Shown in pieces: positions 22,436 to 27,257 of a stretch of DNA of 27,257 nucleotides. The position numbers and the translations under genes are program-made. The notes beneath the pieces are model-generated. The model was not told where the DNA came from, made no database searches, and saw nothing but the letters and a program-made list of their open reading frames with translations. The stretch covers positions 1 to 27,257 of the forward strand of contig JAEYTM010000012.1 of NCBI GenBank assembly GCA_023434015.1, given 5' to 3'. The stretch's first letter is position 1; every line of letters begins with the position of its first letter. This DNA comes from Pseudomonadota bacterium (GTDB lineage Bacteria > Pseudomonadota > Alphaproteobacteria > Caulobacterales > Caulobacteraceae).

Positions 22436-25384
22436 ATGGCCGACGACGCCGAAACCCCCCAGTCCGACCAAGAGACCGGCCGCGATTACCGCGAGACCGT
22501 CTTCCTGCCCGAGACGCCCTTCCCGATGCGCGCCGGTCTGCCGCAGAAGGAGCCGCTGACGCTGGCGAAGTGGGACGAGCAGAATCTCTACCACACGCTC
22601 CGCGCCGAGCGGCAGCGCGCCGGCGCGCCGCTGTTCGTGCTGCACGCCGGTCCGCCCTACGCCAACGGCGCGATCCACATCGGCCATGCCCTGCAGAAGA
22701 CCCTGAAGGACTTCGTCGTCCGCTCGCGCTTCCTGCTCGGCTACGACGTCGACTTCGTCCCGGGCTGGGACTGCCACGGCCTGCCGATCGAATGGAAGAT
22801 CGAGGAGGAGCTGCGCGGCCAGGGCCGACGCAAGGACGAGGTCTCCAAGGCTGAGTTCCGGGAGCGCTGCCGCACCTATGCCGCCAAGTGGATCGAGGTC
22901 CAGAAGGCCGGCTTCAAGCGCCTGGGCGTCCTCGGCGACTGGGAGAACCGCTACGCCACCATGGACTTCGCCAGCGAGGCGGCCATCGTCGGCGAGTTCC
23001 ACAAGTTCGTCGCCTCCAACCAGCTCTACCGCGGCTCCAAGCCGGTGATGTGGAGCCCGGTGGAGCGCACTGCCCTGGCTGACGCCGAGGTCGAGTACCA
23101 CGACCACGTCAGCCCGACGATCTGGGTGAAGTTCCCGGTAGTCGAAGGCTCCGACGCCGCGCGCGGCGCCTCGGTGGTGATCTGGACGACCACGCCCTGG
23201 ACCATCCCGGCCAACCGCGCCGTCTCCTACAACCCGGACATCGCCTATGCGGTTTATGAGGTCGAGGCGATGCAGGCGGACCTCGCCTTCGAGCCCTGGG
23301 CCAAGGCCGGCGACCGGCTGATCGTCGCCGAGAAGCTGGCCGGCGAGGTCATGAAGGCGGCCATGGTCTCGGCCTTCCGCAAGGTCGAGGCCGTCGACTG
23401 CCAGGGCATGGTGCTGGAGCACCCCCTGGCGATGCTGGACGGCTACTACGGCTTCCAGGTCCCGATGCTGTCGGGCGATCACGTCACCGACGACGCCGGC
23501 ACCGGCTTCGTCCACACCGCCCCCGGCCACGGCGCCGACGACTACATGGTCTGGCTGGCCCACGGCCATCGCGAGATCCCGGACACGGTCGACCCGGACG
23601 GCGCCTACTATCCGCACGTCGCCCTGTTCGCCGGCCTCAAGGTGCTCGAGACCGAGGGCAAGAAGGCCGGCAAGTTCGGCCCCGCCAACGGCGCGGTCAT
23701 GGAAAAGCTCATCGAGGCCGGCCGTCTGCTGGCCCGCGGGCGGATGGAGCACTCCTATCCGCATTCCTGGCGGTCCAAGGCGCCGGTGATCTTCCGCAAC
23801 ACCCCGCAATGGTTCATCCGCATGGACGAGCCGCTCGACAGCGCGGTCCATGCCGGCCGCACGCTGCGCGAGACCGCGCTGGAGGCCATCGAGGCCACCG
23901 CCTTCTATCCGGCGGGCGGCAAGAATCGTATCCGCGCCATGGTCGAAAGCCGCCCAGACTGGCTGATCAGCCGCCAGCGCGCCTGGGGCGCTCCGCTGGC
24001 CATGTTCGTCGACAAGGACACCGGGCAGCCTCTGCACGACCCCGCCGTCGACGCCCGCATCGTCGAGGCCATCCGCGCCGAAGGCGCCGACGCCTGGTTC
24101 ACCCGCCCGGCCACCGACTTCCTCGGCGAACACGATCCGGCCCGTTACGAGAAGGTCGAGGACATCCTCGACGTCTGGTTCGATTCCGGCTCGACCCACG
24201 CCTTCACCCTGGAGAACCGCGCCCACACCCGCTGGCCGGCTGACCTCTATCTGGAGGGTTCCGACCAGCACCGCGGCTGGTTCCAGTCGTCGCTGCTGGA
24301 AAGCTCCGGCACCCGCGGCCGCGCGCCCTACGACGCCATCCTCACCCACGGCTTCACCATGGACGAGGCCGGCGAGAAGATGTCGAAGTCCAAGGGCAAC
24401 GTCGTCGATCCCGAACAGGTCATCCGCGAGAGCGGCGCCGAGATCATTCGCCTGTGGGCGGCGATGATCGACTATTCCGACGACAGCCGGATCGGCAAGA
24501 CGGTCCTGCAGACCACGTCCGACGCCTACCGCAAGCTGCGCAACACCGTCCGCTACATGCTGGGCGCCCTGGCTGACTATTCGCCGGACGAGGCGGTCGA
24601 TTATGACGACATGCCGCCGCTGGAGCGGTTCATCCTGCACCGGCTGTGGCAGCTCGACGCCCAGGTCCGCGCCGCTTACGAGGGCTACATCTTCCAGGAC
24701 GTGGTCCGGCCGCTGACGGAATTCTGCCAGAACGAGCTGTCGGCGCTGTTCTTCGACGTCCGCCGCGACGCCCTCTATTGCGACCGCCCCGACGCGCTGC
24801 GCCGCCGCGCCGCCCGCACGGTGATGGACGCCGCCTTCGAGCGGCTGACCGCCTGGCTCTCGCCGCTGATCCCCTTCACCATGGAAGAGGCCTGGCTGAC
24901 GCGATATCCGGACGCCCACTCCAATTGTCTTCGCCCGATCCCGGACACGCCGGCGGAATGGCGTAACGACGCGGAAGCCGAACGCTGGGCGCGCGTCCAG
25001 CAGGTCACCTCCGTGGTCACCGGCGCCCTGGAGATCGAGCGCCGCGAGAAGCGGCTGGGCGCCGCCCTGGAAGCCGCGCCGCGGGTGCATGTGGCCGACG
25101 CCGACCTGCTCGCCGCCTTCGAGGGCCTGGACGCCGCCGAGGTGTTCCGCACCAGCCAGGCCAGCCTGGTCGCCGGCGACGGGTCTGAGGGCGCATTCCG
25201 CCTGGCCGAGGTGGCCGGCGTCGCCGTCGAGCCGCTGCGCGCCGAAGGGCGCAAGTGCGCCCGCTCCTGGCGAATCCTGCCGGAAGTGGGCTCCGACCCG
25301 CGCTATCTGGACCTTTCCCTGCGCGACGCCGACGCCGTCGCGGCCTGGGACGCCATTCACAACAGGGTGGACGCCGACACATGA
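22436..25384 (+). CDS. ileS: isoleucyl-tRNA synthetase
   Basis: This 982-residue class I synthetase charges tRNA(Ile). HIGH is at residues 81-84 ('PYANGAIHIGHAL'), and KMSKS at 648-652 ('GEKMSKSKGN'). The editing domain between them shows 'VIWTTTPWTIPANRAV' and 'GTGFVHTAPGHGADDY'; the anticodon-binding helices follow. The C-terminal zinc-binding element of E. coli IleRS (two CxxC pairs) is reduced to 'KCARSW', with no second pair. The upstream ATG has GGAAA about five bases away. An 1,020-codon open frame on the opposite strand is a composition artefact. The stop overlaps the lspA start by four bases (ATGA), so synthesis of the two is coupled. Confidence 0.98.
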   Translation: MADDAETPQSDQETGRDYRETVFLPETPFPMRAGLPQKEPLTLAKWDEQNLYHTLRAERQRAGAPLFVLHAGPPYANGAIHIGHALQKTLKDFVVRSRFLLGYDVDFVPGWDCHGLPIEWKIEEELRGQGRRKDEVSKAEFRERCRTYAAKWIEVQKAGFKRLGVLGDWENRYATMDFASEAAIVGEFHKFVASNQLYRGSKPVMWSPVERTALADAEVEYHDHVSPTIWVKFPVVEGSDAARGASVVIWTTTPWTIPANRAVSYNPDIAYAVYEVEAMQADLAFEPWAKAGDRLIVAEKLAGEVMKAAMVSAFRKVEAVDCQGMVLEHPLAMLDGYYGFQVPMLSGDHVTDDAGTGFVHTAPGHGADDYMVWLAHGHREIPDTVDPDGAYYPHVALFAGLKVLETEGKKAGKFGPANGAVMEKLIEAGRLLARGRMEHSYPHSWRSKAPVIFRNTPQWFIRMDEPLDSAVHAGRTLRETALEAIEATAFYPAGGKNRIRAMVESRPDWLISRQRAWGAPLAMFVDKDTGQPLHDPAVDARIVEAIRAEGADAWFTRPATDFLGEHDPARYEKVEDILDVWFDSGSTHAFTLENRAHTRWPADLYLEGSDQHRGWFQSSLLESSGTRGRAPYDAILTHGFTMDEAGEKMSKSKGNVVDPEQVIRESGAEIIRLWAAMIDYSDDSRIGKTVLQTTSDAYRKLRNTVRYMLGALADYSPDEAVDYDDMPPLERFILHRLWQLDAQVRAAYEGYIFQDVVRPLTEFCQNELSALFFDVRRDALYCDRPDALRRRAARTVMDAAFERLTAWLSPLIPFTMEEAWLTRYPDAHSNCLRPIPDTPAEWRNDAEAERWARVQQVTSVVTGALEIERREKRLGAALEAAPRVHVADADLLAAFEGLDAAEVFRTSQASLVAGDGSEGAFRLAEVAGVAVEPLRAEGRKCARSWRILPEVGSDPRYLDLSLRDADAVAAWDAIHNRVDADT

Positions 25385-25875
25385 GCCACGTCTCGAAGCT
25401 CGGCTGGCAGGCCTACGGCCTTGCGGCGCTGGTCGTCGTGCTCGACCAGATCTCGAAGTACTGGATTCTTTCGGTGGTGAAGCTGCCGGAGGTGCTGAGC
25501 GTCAAGGTCGCCGGTCCCTTCCACCTGAGCATGGTGTGGAACCAGGGCGTCAGCTTCGGTCTGCTCCGCGCCCAGGACGACCTGGTGCGCTGGGCCCTGG
25601 TGGCCTTTTCGGTGATCGTGGCGATCCTTCTGGCGCATTGGGCCCGCAAGGCCGACCGGCCCTTCAGCGCCATCGGCCTCGGACTGGTTATCGGCGGCGC
25701 CATCGGCAACGCCATCGACCGGGCGCGCTTCGGCGCGGTGGTCGACTTCATCGACGTGTCGCGGCTGTGGTTCCCGTGGGTGTTCAACGTCGCCGACAGC
25801 GCCATCACCGTCGGCGTCGTCCTGCTCCTGCTCGACAGCCTGCGGCGAGAGGCCCCCGCCGATTCCGTTGGCTGA
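25381..25875 (+). CDS. lspA: lipoprotein signal peptidase II
   Basis: The 164-residue inner-membrane protein has four hydrophobic helices and the conserved boxes of SPase II: 'VLDQISKYWI' near the start, 'VWNQGVSFG', 'GGAIGNAIDRARFGAVVDFIDV' and 'FNVADSAIT'. The aspartates in VVDFID and NVADS are the catalytic pair. It cleaves the signal peptides of diacylglyceryl-modified prolipoproteins before the lipobox Cys. It is translationally coupled to ileS, an arrangement seen in many bacteria. Substrates encoded in this window include the L,D-transpeptidase and the BamF-like lipoprotein directly downstream. Confidence 0.97.
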   Translation: MSHVSKLGWQAYGLAALVVVLDQISKYWILSVVKLPEVLSVKVAGPFHLSMVWNQGVSFGLLRAQDDLVRWALVAFSVIVAILLAHWARKADRPFSAIGLGLVIGGAIGNAIDRARFGAVVDFIDVSRLWFPWVFNVADSAITVGVVLLLLDSLRREAPADSVG

Positions 25876-25938
25876 CGGGCGCGTTTGCGCTATCCACGAC
25901 CTGATGTGGCCGGGGGCGGCCCTAGGAGCTGCTGTTTG

Positions 25939-26496
25939 ATGTCCGTCAACCGAGTGATCGTTGCAACCGCCCTTGTCGCCGCGGTGGGCCTCGCCGGATG
26001 CACCTCGACGCGCAAGGCGCTCGGCATGAACAAGGTCACCCCGGACGAATTCCGGATCGTGACCAAGGCCCCCCTGGTCGTACCCCCCGACTATGCGCTG
26101 CGCCCGCCAGCGCCGGGCGAGCCGCGCCCGCAGGAGCTGCAGCCCGAAAGCGCCGCCCGCACCGCCCTTCTGGGCCAGCGCGAGGGCGAAGTTCGCTCCG
26201 ACGGCGAGAAGATGCTGGTCGCCAAGGCCGGCGCCGACCGGGCGGACCCGCTGATCCGCTATGTCGTCGACGACGAGTTCGGCGACGTGGCCCACAAGGA
26301 CAAGAGCTTCGCGGACCGCGTGATGTTCTGGCGCGCCGGCGACAAGGCCGCCACGCCGCCCGCCGCGGCCGGCGCCAACACCGTCACCCCGGTGGACGCC
26401 GAGACCGAAGACCAGCGCCTCGCGCGCCTCACCGGCGGCAAGCCGGTGATCATCCGCCGCGAAGCCAGCCGCGGCATCAAGCTGCCGGGCCTGTAG
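25939..26496 (+). CDS. bamF: BamF-like outer-membrane assembly lipoprotein (DUF3035)
   Basis: The 185-residue protein begins with a lipoprotein signal ending LAGC (Cys21), and the mature part is mainly low-complexity and predicted to be extended. It contains the DUF3035 segment 'NKVTPDEFRIVTKAPLVVPPDYALRPP' (about 31-57). The VPPDY-type motif resembles that of the BamC N-terminal lasso, and DUF3035 proteins were identified as BamF, an extra lipoprotein of the alphaproteobacterial beta-barrel assembly complex. The likely role is therefore at the inner face of the outer membrane. The ATG at 25939 has AGGAG ten bases upstream. It lies 63 bases after lspA on the same strand. Assignment to BamF rests on the motif rather than on a full comparison. 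Confidence 0.8.
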   Translation: MSVNRVIVATALVAAVGLAGCTSTRKALGMNKVTPDEFRIVTKAPLVVPPDYALRPPAPGEPRPQELQPESAARTALLGQREGEVRSDGEKMLVAKAGADRADPLIRYVVDDEFGDVAHKDKSFADRVMFWRAGDKAATPPAAAGANTVTPVDAETEDQRLARLTGGKPVIIRREASRGIKLPGL

Positions 26497-26524
26497 CCGC
26501 AGCTCTCATTCACCCGGGGAAGGC

Positions 26525-27257
26525 TTATTCCTCGCCCGGCGTGGTTACGGTGAAGCCCTGCTGGCGCAAGCGGTCCAGCACCCCGCCCTGCGCGAGCAGC
26601 GGCCGCAGCTGCACCACCGCTATGGCATGGCCAGGCGTTGCCAGGGCCTTTTCGATGGCGGCCGTCTGGTCCGCCTTCACCCGGGCGTCGAAGGCCCCGG
26701 CCCCGGGCACAAGGGCGATGCAGCGCTCATAGGTCCGCTCGTTGGCCAGGGCGCCTCGCACGTCGCCCTCCGCCCAGGCCCTGGCCGCCGCCAAGGTGAC
26801 GCCGGCGCCCGACTCCACCTGTCCCAGCACCTCGTCCAGACAGGCGCGGCCCGCCGCCTCTGGCGTGCGGATGATGGCCCCCATGAGCGGGCCCAGGTTG
26901 TAGCTCTTCTGAGACACCGGCACCCCCGCCTGCTGGACCAGCAACTTGATCAGCTTGGTGGGGTCCGTCGTGGTCAGCTCCGACGTCTCCCGATAGTCGG
27001 TGGCCAGCAGCAGGCCGGCGGCCAGCGGGTTGCGCGTTCCGTAGCGTCCGGCCGGCTGCCCCAGCCGCGTCCGCGCGGCGACGAACCGCGCGCGGCCCGC
27101 CGGATCCAGGGTCTCCTCGAACGGGGTGGCCGACTTCAGCCGCAGCAGGTTGAAGGCCGCGCCCACCGCCCCGGTGATCTTCACCCGCACGTTCTGGAAC
27201 GGCAGGATCACCACGCTGGCCCCCTGCAGATGACGCTCGAACACCGCGCGGTCCCAT
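26525..27257 (-). CDS. TraB/GumN family protein (5' end outside window)
   Basis: The minus-strand frame runs off the right edge; 243 codons plus stop are visible. The start 'WDRAVFERHLQGASVVILPF' and the end 'GHAIAVVQLRPLLAQGGVLDRLRQQGFTV' match the TraB/GumN family. That closing segment carries the conserved late GxxxxVxxxxxLLxxxGLxxxLxxxGF pattern. A TIKI-like metalloprotease fold has been proposed for the family, though bacterial functions are unclear. Bacterial members are usually exported, but the signal peptide would be beyond the window. It converges with the BamF-like gene, with 28 bases between the stops and no clear terminator. Confidence 0.8.
   Translation of the reverse strand, partial: WDRAVFERHLQGASVVILPFQNVRVKITGAVGAAFNLLRLKSATPFEETLDPAGRARFVAARTRLGQPAGRYGTRNPLAAGLLLATDYRETSELTTTDPTKLIKLLVQQAGVPVSQKSYNLGPLMGAIIRTPEAAGRACLDEVLGQVESGAGVTLAAARAWAEGDVRGALANERTYERCIALVPGAGAFDARVKADQTAAIEKALATPGHAIAVVQLRPLLAQGGVLDRLRQQGFTVTTPGEE

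Noticed and set aside
22298..25360. A 1,020-codon open frame on the minus strand opposite ileS
   Set aside because: It mirrors ileS, which has complete HIGH and KMSKS motifs. The antisense product is rich in Gly, Ala, Arg, Asp and Val with no family signature, as expected from strong G/C third positions.
1..27257. Mobile elements, CRISPR arrays, defence genes, tRNA or rRNA
   Set aside because: I read both strands for transposases, integrases, regular repeats, tRNA-like cloverleafs and toxin-antitoxin pairs and saw none that I could support.

Overview
The window is chromosomal DNA from a high-GC alphaproteobacterium, most likely Caulobacterales (Caulobacter/Phenylobacterium type). The evidence is a TipF-like degenerate EAL protein, a DUF3035/BamF-type lipoprotein, the run HAD (TIGR01459) - MaoC - ribF - ileS - lspA - bamF, an alphaproteobacterial HIG1 protein, and a Caulobacter-like promoter. 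Codon third positions are strongly G/C throughout, which also creates long spurious antisense reading frames. I see no rRNA, tRNA, CRISPR array, insertion sequence, phage gene or integration site.

Layout. 1-3.5 kb: the 3' end of a PLP aminotransferase, a convergent SDR oxidoreductase, an extensin-family protein and a divergent M20 carboxypeptidase; two near-identical palindromic sites lie in front of the SDR and between extensin and M20. 3.6-7.0 kb: a tight three-gene run of a ClpP paralogue (Asn where ClpP has its catalytic Asp), a GH13 alpha-glucosidase and a Rieske oxygenase. 7.0-9.1 kb: a lipoprotein L,D-transpeptidase divergent from a membrane-anchored M15 D,D-carboxypeptidase. 9.1-11.1 kb: GST and two tandem TetR regulators on the minus strand. 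11.1-11.4 kb: a relatively AT-rich intergenic region with dyads and a candidate promoter.

11.4-16.8 kb is an electron-transfer/acyl-CoA block: HIG1, PduO-type cobalamin adenosyltransferase, a small membrane protein on the opposite strand, etfB-etfA with a strong intrinsic terminator, a secreted TonB-C-like protein divergent from a GcvA-type LysR regulator, and 3-hydroxybutyryl-CoA dehydrogenase. 16.9-18.5 kb: a DGPF/YCII protein overlapping an ECF42-type sigma factor. 18.6-25.9 kb: tipF, a HAD phosphatase, MaoC hydratase, ribF, ileS and lspA, several with ATGA overlaps. 25.9 kb to the end: a BamF-like lipoprotein and a convergent, truncated TraB/GumN gene.

Two functional links stand out. The D,D-carboxypeptidase would make the tetrapeptide stems that L,D-transpeptidases use. 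RibF makes the FAD carried by the EtfAB flavoprotein, and 3-hydroxyacyl-CoA dehydrogenase belongs to the same acyl-CoA metabolism. LspA lies directly upstream of a lipoprotein gene, but this does not imply a special pairing. I did not find an obviously new multigene defence or mobile system. The best leads are the atypical ClpP in an unusual operon, the LysR dyad laid over a probably leaderless start, and the shared palindromic sites at the left end.
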